The position numbers and the translations under genes were made by a program. Of a stretch of 64,000 bases of DNA, positions 1-8,523 are shown one piece after another. Each line of letters begins with the position of its first letter. Position 1 is the first letter of the stretch. The notes below the pieces were generated by a model, which saw nothing but the letters and a program-made list of their open reading frames with translations, did not search any database and was not told the DNA's origin. This DNA is from Heterodera schachtii (Eukaryota > Nematoda > Chromadorea > Rhabditida > Heteroderidae), in contig SIJG01000134.1 of NCBI GenBank assembly GCA_023374025.1, forward strand, positions 62,001 to 126,000. Reading direction: 5' to 3'.

Positions 1-1
1 C

Positions 2-352
2 GTGTCAGGGGGGTGTAAACAATATGCACTGAGAATGCGCCACCGTCAAACTGGTAAGGAGCAGACGGTGGTCAAAGTGCGCGGCATAACACTTAGCGGT
101 GACGCGTGCCGTCTTCTACATTTTGATACGTTCAAGCGAGCGGTTCTTCGGTATGCTCAAGGACCAAAAGAGGACGACGGTAACAATACCAATGATGAAG
201 TTATACTAATTGATAATCCTAATTTCCTACGACCCAATATACGCACAGGTACTGTACACTCGGTAGCACTTACAAAGCGTTACCGACCCGTTGTTACGAA
301 AGGTATTGTTTCCCCAAACGACACTCGTGTACTTAATTTTGGATTTGTATGA
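2..352 (+). CDS. C-terminal end of Maverick/Polinton-type protein-primed DNA polymerase B (5' truncated by window edge)
   Basis: The reading frame is open at the window edge and ends with TGA at 350-352, so only about the last 116 residues are present. It has the features I associate with the C-terminus of Maverick/Polinton family B polymerases: a Tyr-Ala-x-Arg stretch after Gly-Gly, then Val-Lys-Val-Arg-Gly-Ile-Thr-Leu, then a Leu-x-Phe-Asp segment, and near the end a Lys-Arg-Tyr-Arg-Pro-Val-Val-Thr-Lys block before the terminal aromatic/Gly residues. The catalytic motifs lie left of the window. The enzyme would replicate the element by protein-primed synthesis. A polyadenylation-like AATAAA follows at about 363. 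The identification rests on family pattern only. Confidence 0.72.
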   Translation: MSGGCKQYALRMRHRQTGKEQTVVKVRGITLSGDACRLLHFDTFKRAVLRYAQGPKEDDGNNTNDEVILIDNPNFLRPNIRTGTVHSVALTKRYRPVVTKGIVSPNDTRVLNFGFV

Positions 353-622
353 AATTTCTTATCAATAAATTTATTTTAAAGAGTAAACTGTTACAAAATT
401 AGCTAAGGGAAATGTATAATTTTAAGTAGAAAAATATAAAATTAGTGCAAGGGAGAGTATGTATGATAAAAATTAATAAATAGAAGAGAAAGTTATAAAT
501 TATGCAGTATTGTGCGCAATTTGTCTAGCTCATCATCAGCAACCCATACTTCATCCCTTGCCCATTCTCCGTCATCAGACACTTTCCAATATTCCAGTCG
601 TAAAGAACACATTGGAGGTAGG

Positions 623-1189
623 TTATTGGATGGTAAAACCATTAAGTGGACCATCAGATTCATCATCATCGCCATCCTCCCCATTGGTATCATCACGGAG
701 AAACGTACTAGCAGATAATTCGTCATCATCGTCATCATAGGAACGAGCATAATCAGCGTAGGTGTGCATATGAGGAGACCGTGATGGAATTGCACAATAG
801 GAGGAGAATTGGACGAGTTCCAAGGGATAGAACTTTAATACGGTGGTTCGCTGACCGCCGCGATGAGACAAAGTTGTTCGCTCAATAGCACATGGTGCTT
901 TGGGATGATTCAGCATTATTCGATGACGTGCGTAATAATGGGCAGCGACAGAAATATTGAACGGTTCTCTCAGTTTTCCATACGCGAGAAGGGATTCTGC
1001 TCCCTCTGCCGACAGACCAGTACACGTGAACGTGTGATTCAGTCCATTACGGTCCTTGTACATGGTAGTGAGCAGTTTGTGATTACACAACCCTAGAGCC
1101 TTTGCTCGCTCATCATCACTAAGCAGTCTGTTACTAACTTCATACGCAGAACAGTTAAACAAATTCTTGAATTGATCGAGTAAACTCAT
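623..1189 (-). CDS. Small PAZ-domain-like protein of the Maverick-like element
   Basis: A 188-residue ORF on the minus strand, divergent from the small gene starting at 1392. Residues 40-127 resemble a PAZ domain: a two-strand start (TTMYKDRNG), then FNISVAAHYYARHRIML, Asn-His-Pro-x-x-Pro-Cys, and a closing TVLKFYPLELV. In Argonaute PAZ domains the same order is seen (V-x-x-Y-F...Y-x-I-x-L-x-x-P-x-L-P-C...Y-L-P-L-E-x-C). No PIWI domain follows; the C-terminus (151-180) is an acidic Asp/Glu/Ser tail. The ORF lies next to the polymerase end, so it is probably element-encoded. An RNA-end-binding role would be inference. A generic beta-barrel fold is the alternative. Confidence 0.62.
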   Translation of the reverse strand: MSLLDQFKNLFNCSAYEVSNRLLSDDERAKALGLCNHKLLTTMYKDRNGLNHTFTCTGLSAEGAESLLAYGKLREPFNISVAAHYYARHRIMLNHPKAPCAIERTTLSHRGGQRTTVLKFYPLELVQFSSYCAIPSRSPHMHTYADYARSYDDDDDELSASTFLRDDTNGEDGDDDESDGPLNGFTIQ

Positions 1190-1325
1190 CTGAGCAGGAG
1201 TTAGTTACACGGAAAGTGAATGCCTGCTTTTTGAAAGAATGAATGTTCAAGTCACTCACACCCTCAAAATTTGAATTCACATTTTGCGCTAAAAAAATTC
1301 GCTTCAATAAATCGTACATAGAGCC

Positions 1326-1333
1326 TATTTAAG
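1326..1333 (+). promoter_or_regulatory. Possible TATA-like box for the 1392 gene
   Basis: TATTTAAG lies about 60 bases before the ATG at 1392, in the 200-base gap between two divergent genes. The placement suits a core promoter, but no other element is recognisable. Confidence 0.3.
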
Positions 1334-1391
1334 TGCAGATTGTATGCTTAAGTACACACTTTAATCATTCATTAAAACAATTTTTTGAAAA

Positions 1392-1742
1392 ATGGACAAT
1401 TTCATTGAAAAAAGTGAAGGAGTTTGTATGAATAATCAGTTTCATCATGAGGACAAAATGCCACAACACCAACACCAACAACCACAGCAACAACAACCAC
1501 AAGAAGATCAACAACGTCAAACTGATGTGATCGAACATGATCACTGCTACGCGCACACCACAAAACAATTATGGAAACTGAAAAGACAAAAATACATGTT
1601 GACATTTAAACTATGCAAAATGTGTGCACAAGAGCTGTACAACCGTAAGGACGACATCACAGAGTGTAACGACGGAGGTGTGAACTTGAGTTTCACCTGT
1701 GCAAACATTGTACAATGCTCAACATGCGACTTAGCGATATGA
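1392..1742 (+). CDS. Small Gln-rich protein with Cys pairs, unknown function
   Basis: A 116-residue ORF. Residues 24-43 are His/Gln-rich. The C-terminal half is basic, then Cys-rich: C-x2-C (LCKMC), a lone Cys in ITEC, one in FTC, and a final C-x2-C (CSTC), which could bind zinc. I do not recognise the family. It follows the divergent promoter gap, and its 3' end overlaps the next ORF by 28 bases in another frame, as in compact viral-type genomes. It probably belongs to the Maverick-like element. Confidence 0.5.
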   Translation: MDNFIEKSEGVCMNNQFHHEDKMPQHQHQQPQQQQPQEDQQRQTDVIEHDHCYAHTTKQLWKLKRQKYMLTFKLCKMCAQELYNRKDDITECNDGGVNLSFTCANIVQCSTCDLAI

Positions 1743-1969
1743 ATTCTGTGCAATTTATGGCATATCAGCCACGTAATAACAACTACAACACCAACAACAG
1801 CAATAAAAACAGGAACAATAAAAACAACAATAATGACGAAAATGACAGTCAAAATAACTTTTCGTACGATAATTACGGTCCTACATACTGTAGAAGTGGT
1901 CCAAGAAACAACTACATGCAAGAAAAACGAAAGTGCTTTGAAAGAATTGACATGGACGACATGAATTGA
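1715..1969 (+). CDS. Small Asn-rich ORF overlapping the preceding gene
   Basis: An 84-residue ORF that begins inside the 3' end of the 1392 gene and runs in a different frame. The middle (about residues 21-50) is almost all Asn, Lys and Asp; the end is acidic (RIDMDDMN). No family is recognised. It may be a separate overlapping gene, or the true continuation of the upstream ORF after a frameshift; the sequence alone does not decide. Confidence 0.35.
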   Translation: MLNMRLSDMNSVQFMAYQPRNNNYNTNNSNKNRNNKNNNNDENDSQNNFSYDNYGPTYCRSGPRNNYMQEKRKCFERIDMDDMN

Positions 1970-2385
1970 TATTTAAAATATTTATTTTTTTATTTATAAA
2001 TTAAGTACAGCCTCTAAACGGATTAAAATTGATTAATTACTTTTGCGTCCAATTTTTGGTGACCTCCACAGATATAAATTTTAATCCTTTGACTAATTAC
2101 CGCGTATGTGTATTCTCGGACTTAACTATGAACAAAGCCCGTCGTCTTAGTGGTCCTGTGCCCTAATCTGATGATTGATTGACACATTGGTTTTGATCAT
2201 CGTAGTGTATGTCCCCACTACCGCGCCTTATGGCAACAAATGTTCTTTGTGCCATCCCTCAATGAGTGAAAGGGCGGTGCCGGAGTTTGGGGACCAAATG
2301 ATCTCATTCGGCCATTCTTGCTTGAACCACTGCCGCCGTTCGCTTCGTTTTTTTTCTCCGCATAATTTTAAATAAAATAATCCAA

Positions 2386-2866
2386 ATGAGCAACTTCTTC
2401 AACAGCAACAATAATACCTATGCCGAAACTGCTTATGCCCCAACTACAGACAACAATATCCCTGACGCTCAGCGCTGGTGGATTTGGGCCGATGAAATCG
2501 ACCAACCGCCCGCGGAGCGTCAAATTATTCTTGGAGTAAGTCTGAGCTGGCTGGGTGTTGATATTTCCATCGGTGCATGTGTACCCGTGCCATTTCAGCA
2601 ACATGAGCGACCTGGAGTGGCCCTACTCGTAAACGACATCCCAATGCCTATATACACTGTGGAAACACCGTGGTGGATTCATCAATTACAACCGCATCGT
2701 CAACAACCATACCAATCCGCACCAATTTGTTATGGAAGACGGTGTGCAACAGCAACAACATCCGCAACCGTACACGACGGACCATTGGACGCCTAGCGAC
2801 AACAGCGGGGAGGAGGGAGAGGATGAGGACTATAGTGGAGAGCGCAATGCCATACGCCGTAAGTAG
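2386..2866 (+). CDS. Unknown Maverick-region ORF, split over two frames
   Basis: An ATG at 2386 opens a frame rich in Asn, Tyr and acidic residues (MSNFFNSNNNTYAETAYAP...). A consistent intron signal (GTAAGT at 2536, TTTCAG ending at 2598, 63 bases) would keep this frame. From about 2672 the neighbouring frame looks more protein-like: a Gln/His run, then an acidic tail GEEGEDEDYSGERNAIRRK ending at 2866. That frame is blocked by TAA near 2628, and no acceptor reaches it. A strong donor (GTAAGTAG) at 2859 suggests an alternative splice onward. The locus is either frameshifted or more heavily spliced than I can resolve. Confidence 0.35.
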
Positions 2867-2961
2867 TGTGAAAGTTAAAACCTTTTAAATCCCTATTCGG
2901 GTTCATTAAGAAATGCTGGCTGATACCCCTTGGTCGCCCTGTTCCCCACGCCAATACGCCC

Positions 2962-3465
2962 ATGCTGAGTGTCGGCACGACAAGGAAAACATGCCGCTTG
3001 CGGAAACGCCAAAAAGCAGTGGTAAAACACTCCTTTTTTATATCTTGGTCTTTAGTACCTATTTATACAGGGCGCTTTTTACCACCTCCTTCAAAAAGAG
3101 GAATTTTGTCAGTGCGCGCGTCTACGCAAAGCCCTATTGGTTCAGCTCGCATCGGTTTAACAACCGCACACACTCCACCGGTGGTCGCACGGCGTCGGCA
3201 ACACTTAATGCTGGAGGCTCGCAGACAATTGGTAAGAAAGTGCAAACGGAATGGTCCCCAATACAAATGTATCATTTGTGTGCAGAAATCACCCCCTGCG
3301 GTCGCCCATCCACGCCATCATTTAATGTCGGAGACCCGCATGAAATTGGTGAGGAAATGCAAATTAGACGGGCCCAAATACAAATGCATCATTTGTGTAC
3401 AGAAATTGCGACGCAATCCCTTTCGGGTGTGCCGAAGTCTGAGCGCGCGGTGCGCGTTTTGTTGA
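2962..3465 (+). CDS. Basic protein with a duplicated Cys-containing module, unknown function
   Basis: An ORF of up to 167 residues; the true start may lie upstream, since the frame is open before this ATG. It is Arg/Lys-rich. Residues 74-151 are two 39-residue repeats, each ending in a block like VRKCK-x2-GP-x-YKCIICVQK. The two copies differ at many third codon positions (GTA/GTG, AGA/AGG, AAG/AAA, GGT/GGG, TGT/TGC, GTG/GTA) while the encoded block is kept. That is good evidence for translation in this frame. The repeated Cys pattern could bind metal. No family is recognised. It lies between the Maverick small genes and the palindrome units. Confidence 0.5.
   Translation: MLSVGTTRKTCRLRKRQKAVVKHSFFISWSLVPIYTGRFLPPPSKRGILSVRASTQSPIGSARIGLTTAHTPPVVARRRQHLMLEARRQLVRKCKRNGPQYKCIICVQKSPPAVAHPRHHLMSETRMKLVRKCKLDGPKYKCIICVQKLRRNPFRVCRSLSARCAFC
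3181..3414 (+). repeat. Two tandem 117-bp coding repeats
   Basis: Units 3181-3297 and 3298-3414 align end to end with no gap and keep the reading frame of the basic ORF (39 codons each). The divergence is mostly synonymous in the second half of the unit. Confidence 0.8.
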
Positions 3466-3701
3466 GGAAAGGATGCATGCGAGGGAGCGCACAGTACTGA
3501 GGAGCTAATGATCAGAAGAAAGGATGTGAGAATATTGATTGTAAGGAACAATTAATAAAAATTTTGCTTTTTAAAAATTTGAAATATCGATTGGTCAGAA
3601 CTTATTAAATTAATATCGCACAATGTAAATAAAATAGGGATGGCATATATCTCATTTAAAGTTTTCTGTTAACCGTCAAATTCAATGAATAGATAATACT
3701 A

Positions 3702-3894
3702 TTAAGCGACACACTCATTCTCGGTAACACCATCCTTTTGGTTTACTTCATGGTTGTTGGACAGTAAGTGGGGGATTCGCTGTTCGACAGCGGAGCATGG
3801 GGAATTCGCTGTTAGACAGCGGGGGAATTAACCATCTAACAACCATGCAGTAAACCAAAAGGATGGTGTTGCCGAGGATGAGTGTGTCGCTTAA
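3702..3894. other. Long palindrome with two-hairpin tip, copy 1
   Basis: Arms 3702-3762 and about 3833-3894 are reverse complements over about 60 bases. Two of the few differences are G-U compatible. The 70-base tip holds two 15-base mini-palindromes, CGCTGTTCGACAGCG at 3778-3792 and CGCTGTTAGACAGCG at 3807-3821, with starts 29 bases apart. Folded, this gives one long stem with two short hairpins at its end (a T or cloverleaf shape). Confidence 0.85.
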
Positions 3895-4235
3895 CAACAA
3901 ATTCCTAAATAGGGAGCGCAGCACGTAAACTGCGGAGGGTGAATGGTTGGAAGAAAGGATGTAAGAATAATGTTTGGCCACGAGATACATACTTATTATA
4001 ATTTGTATTTTTTAAAAATTGTACTCGCTAAGGACAGAAAACATATTGATTTAAATTGTACAAATATCAATGAATAGAGACGGTATATATAATACGTTGC
4101 ACAATTGGCCCTACACTTTAACCGTCGGGTATACAGTGGGATGGGTGTCAGCATGACAGGGAACCGCATACCCAAAGGGCATACTCAATCATGATTAAAA
4201 TTTTTTGTAAGCCGTCAAAGCAATTGAATGGATCA

Positions 4236-4434
4236 ACTGTTAAGCGAAACAGTCGTTTACGGCAACATACTCCTTATGGTTTACTGATTGGTTATTAGAC
4301 AGCAAGTGGGGGATTCGCTGTTAGACAGCGGAGCATGGGGAATTCGCTGTTAGACAGCGGCGGAATCACCGTCTAACAACCAATCAGTAAACCATAAGGA
4401 GTATGTTAAAGTAAACGACTGTTCGATTAACAGT
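4236..4434. other. Long palindrome with two-hairpin tip, copy 2
   Basis: Arms 4236-4300 and 4371-4433 pair with few mismatches. The tip holds CGCTGTTAGACAGCG twice (4316-4330, 4345-4359), again 29 bases apart and flanked by the same GGGGGATT and GGGGAATT words as copy 1. The stem sequence differs from copy 1 at many sites, yet both arms changed together. Confidence 0.85.
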
Positions 4435-4677
4435 GAAATCCTTTCGGAAAATAAACCATCAGTTAGGGGACTGTCCGTCATTGACCCTTACTATATTAAT
4501 ATTTTAAGCGAAGTGCTCAGCTTAATTTACTCTTTTGTAAATCCATTTTGTTTATTATTTATGATTTTTAATTTTAAAATTCCTCCTACCCCGTTATCAC
4601 TGTCAGCCTTTTTTCTCGAAATTGCTTTCCGTTGGCCACTCTGCTTTCGCTGCTTTGTCATTTTTGGTGCCATTCAG

Positions 4678-4752
4678 AAAACAGACGATGAATTTGCCGA
4701 TGAGTATGATGATTGGAATGGGCGAGGCCTTCAAAACAATGGCACAAGCTGA
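4678..4752 (+). other. Possible terminal exon (acidic tail)
   Basis: TTTTTGGTGCCATTCAG at 4661-4677 is a good splice acceptor. The downstream frame reads KTDDEFADEYDDWNGRGL and stops at 4752. No upstream exon could be joined, so this is only an exon candidate. The rest of 4441-5104 shows no gene. Confidence 0.22.
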
Positions 4753-5104
4753 AAAAAGAGATGGAAGGGAAATAGAAAGATGAAAAATATCGAAAATGTG
4801 TATAAATGAATGACCTAATTAATTCATAAAAGAGAACACATCAGGACGCCATTATGACTTATGGTATAATTTATTTCAGAAATAAAAACTTTTTGCTACA
4901 TTAGATATCCCTAATACATAATCGGTACTTTCAAAATTTAAAGTTTCAAAAATTATGCGTAAAGGGTTCCGATATACAAGTTTATTAGAGTTTTGATCAT
5001 ATCTTTTTCGTAATTTACAATTTTTATGAATAAACTTAGCGAAATCAGAACTGAAAAATCGTAAATTTGTAAACCTGCAAAAATGAGCCAAAACTGCCCT
5101 CCTC

Positions 5105-5195
5105 TCACGTCCCGCGTCGTCGTTTTTTGACGTTGTCCCAAAAGAACCAAAGAATGGTGCCACAGCCGACCAACAGAAGAGACACAACGTACCAA
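5105..5195 (-). other. Possible terminal exon encoding a transmembrane end
   Basis: On the minus strand an acceptor (TTCTTTTTCAG) precedes 5195. One frame then reads a hydrophobic stretch (YVVSLLLVGCGTILWFFW) followed by a basic stop-transfer end (DNVKKRRRGT) and TGA. This is what the last exon of a single-pass membrane protein looks like. A second hydrophobic segment with a basic lead is readable on the same strand near 6070-6130. No gene model could be completed. Confidence 0.28.
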
Positions 5196-6454
5196 CTGAA
5201 AAAGAAGAATAATGAATGGAATGGAAAAGCAAAGAAAGGGCCAAAGTCAAGAAAGCCAAATGTGGAATTTTAAGTTCATTTTCAAGTTTTAATTGGCCCA
5301 CTGGGGTAAATTTTCATATAAAAATTTAATACATCAGTTTCAAATGTTTCACATCAAAAAAACATTAAATGTCGGCGAACCTTAAACGGACCAACCCAAA
5401 CAAAAGTTGCAGCAGCAGATGGTCAACCGGTCAATGGTCGAAGTCAATGACGAAAGCGGCCAGTGCTGTTTTTTTTGGACAACAAATCTAATAATAGGGG
5501 AAGCCATGGGTTGATTCGGTGTAAATCATACATCCAATATTAGCACACATGACTATGTAAATTATAATTTTTGTTTTAGGTTACGTATTTAGTTCCTAAT
5601 CAGTTCAAAATGAATTGCACTTTGAGTCCTACAATGATCATACTCAGTTACCGGACCATAACTTTTTTCTTACGTGATTAACATTCACAATATCAAATTA
5701 ATGCTGAGTCATTAGAAGTGTTTAAACATGTGCTAATAACAATTCCATAAAATAAAATTGAAATAGTAAGAAAAAGTTATGACCTGATAACTGAGCTCTT
5801 CATTAATAATCATTGGAAGTTTAAACCAAATTAGTGCCCAGATTTCTCTTCATTTTTCATCTAAACCCAATCAAACCTGTAAAAACAGTCGGCCTCTTCG
5901 AAGTGCGGCCACTGGCAAAAACAAACAATAAATTACTGATAAGAAAATATTCGCGATATTTAAATGAGGAAAACATTTAACAAAATTAATAAAGAATGAA
6001 AAAAGTTTTTTAATATCAAATTGAAAGCATCGAATCATTTTAAAATCCAAAAAAATCTCAAACGGTGATGTTCCAAAAAATGAACTGGCACATCAGCGTG
6101 AGAAGAATGAGGAGCAACAGCACCGTCACTCTTTCTTTCCATGCCCAGACCGTGACACGACGGCAAACACACACGACCGGCGCACTCGGTCGCTGGGCTG
6201 GCCCCAACGGCTGTTCAACATCAGCTTTAGATAGGGATATATTAGAAAAATTAAAACTTTTGTAAAATTACGTTCATTAATTCCAGTAGAAAAAAAATTT
6301 CCCATACCGACACAAAAAATGAAAACAATTAAAAAATTTACTGTTTCTGTAAGAATAAATAATTTATGTATTTATAAAAATAGTACAATATTATAAAACG
6401 TAAATTTATTACTGTTAAATACATATAAATCCTTAAACATTTTAAACACTTTCA

Positions 6455-6730
6455 GGAAATTTGAATTTAAATTTGGCGCCAAATTTCCACTCACATCGCC
6501 CAAAACCATCCAATAGGTTTGAGACGAAAACCGAAATAGTACTTCTGACAGAGAAAAAAAGAAAATTTTAAATTCTAAACTTGGCGCCAAAAGCGCCCCA
6601 CACCTTCTGACCTCCCAAAACCGCTCAATAGGCACGAGACAATAAACGAAATAGCCCTATAGGCAGAGAAAAAAAGCAAGCCAAAATTTGAATTCCAATT
6701 TTTGAATTCAAATTTAGCGCCAAAATTTTG
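6455..6730. repeat. Diverged tandem repeats of about 110 bp with GGCGCCAAA
   Basis: Two units, beginning near 6455 and 6565, share TTGGCGCCAAA, CCCAAAACC-x-x-TCAATAGG, GAGAC, a GAAATAG word and CAGAGAAAAAAAG in order. A partial third starts near 6700. Confidence 0.6.
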
Positions 6731-7127
6731 ACCTGCGTCCCCTTGTAACTACTGACGACAAACGCCAAATATTTAGGGGGCGCTCAACGCCGCCCCTCAA
6801 ATTTGTCGTCTGAGAAGTGTCCCAAAAATCCACCAAATTATTTTGACCCATAATTTTTACTTAATATTAAAAACATGTTTCTATGGGTAAATGAGTTCTC
6901 TGCTGATCATGAATCTGATCTCAGATTTTCATTTCTATTGTTTATATATGATTTTTCATCCATTTATTCGGGTCTTTCGAATTTAGGTTTATGATTAGAA
7001 TTAGAGCAAAATAACTGTTACATTCGGAATCTACGTACCAAAAAACCCCTAGAATGACTCTTTTGCCATTTTCCAATTTTTTTTTTTTTTTTTTTTGCAT
7101 TTTCCTGAGAAATGTTGATTAATCCTT

Positions 7128-7345
7128 AAAAAAAGTGACGACAAACGACAAATGTACGGTAGATTTTGTCAATTGTGATTGGATGACAATTTACACGACA
7201 GAGACAAACGACAAACGGAAAAACGGATTATTCAAACGACAAACGACATAATTTTTTGTCGTAATGACAAATTCGGAGACAAATGCCAAATTTGTCGTTT
7301 GTCGTCCGTTTGGTCGTTTGTCGTTCGTAATTGTGATTGGCCCCA
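7128..7345. repeat. Short foldback of GACAAACGACAAA motifs
   Basis: Several copies of ACGACAAACGACAAA on the left face the reverse motif TTTGTCGTTTGTCGT on the right. AATTGTGATTGG occurs on both sides (about 7172 and about 7330). It looks like a small inverted-repeat element. Confidence 0.5.
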
Positions 7346-8523
7346 CCCTACAAGTTGTTGTTTTTCTTCTAATTTTTCAAAAATTAATTTATTTTTCAAT
7401 GGAAAGTTCAGTAAACGTATTTCTTTTTCTCTCCTTTTGGCGTACTATTTTCATATCTCTAACGCATGAAAAAACATAAAATTCGCAAACGCTGTTAAAA
7501 TGATTTAAAATCTATTTAGTCTTATATAATCATTATAAAAAGAATCAATTTTAGCATTTTGGTTAGAAATTGCGGCCTAGAACATGAGTTATAAAGTAAT
7601 GAAAATTTGAAAATCTCACAACTTTTTTCTAAGGATGCAAAATGCTTATCTTTTGCTTAGAAAAAGATTCTCCTTTTCAGTATCTTTTGAATGATACCAA
7701 AAATATTTGGTTTAGTCGGAGATGAAGCGAGTTATGGCTGATCAAAATAAACAATACAAAAAAGGCAGTGATCAGTGTATTTTTTCATATTTAATAAATA
7801 AAATAATTTTTTTCCATCAAATAACAATAAATCTCCCAATTTGGCTTTCCAAACAGTGATTTATAATGCTTTTAACACTTTGATCACAGATATGACACTT
7901 TGTTTTTAATTTAAATGGCTTGGCATTTTGTTTTTTATTTTTTTCCTTTTTTTACCGTCCATGTCCCCATTCGCAGAGTGCATAAAATTTTGTTTGCAAT
8001 TGTTGCATTGGTTTTTCAAATTTTGGGTAGGGCCTAATAAGCTCATAATAGGAAACATGTCCCGACATTTGTGCCTTTGTCCAAATCGGGTTCAAAATTA
8101 ATTTTTTCAATTCCTGATCGGTGATCGCATAACATTTTTAAATAATTTATTGAAGTGATTGTATCCGATCATTGGGTCTAGTCGGTTTTATGCGTCCCAT
8201 GTCATATTATGCGTCCCATGGCAGCTTATGCTTCCCATGAATGACCATACCCAGTTTCTTAGGCCATAACTTTTTTTCTTACTTGGTCAATACCCAAATT
8301 CTTGGTACCAAGCGAAAGATAAAAGTCTCGAGATTTTATAAATGCAAGAAAAGAGCAAATATTGGCATTAAAAAAGAAATTACAATGAAAAAATACGAAA
8401 TTCAACTTTTCCGAGTATAATTTTTTGTCTATTGCCTTTAGCTAAAAATAAAGTTATACAAAAGCTTCTATAGACTTTAAGCTTTAGTTTAATACCGAGA
8501 AATGAAAAATAATAAAATTTCAA

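Larger units (their letters stand above)
3481..4440. repeat. Tandem duplication of a non-coding unit, each copy ending in a palindrome
   Basis: Unit 1 (about 3481-3905) and unit 2 (about 3908-4440) share landmarks in the same order: AGGGAGCGCA, AGAAAGGATGT(A/G)AGAATA, a GGCATATAT/GGTATATAT motif, a conserved (A/G)CCGTCAAA block, then the long palindrome. Unit 2 carries about 100 extra bases (about 4095-4190) with no counterpart in unit 1. No coding frame is supported. Confidence 0.7.
5196..8523. other. AT-rich stretch without a supported gene
   Basis: Dominated by A/T runs and short repeats. A CCATAACTTTTTTCTTAC motif occurs at about 5660 and about 8262, and in inverted form at about 5770, so 5640-5800 is a small inverted repeat. 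No ORF here has convincing composition or splice context on either strand, apart from the weak minus-strand hydrophobic segment near 6070-6130. Confidence 0.6.

Noticed and set aside
3702..4434. Transcription terminators or ordinary microRNA precursors
   Set aside because: The stems of about 60 bp with two-hairpin tips are too long and too branched for either; a structured RNA cannot be excluded but is not supported.
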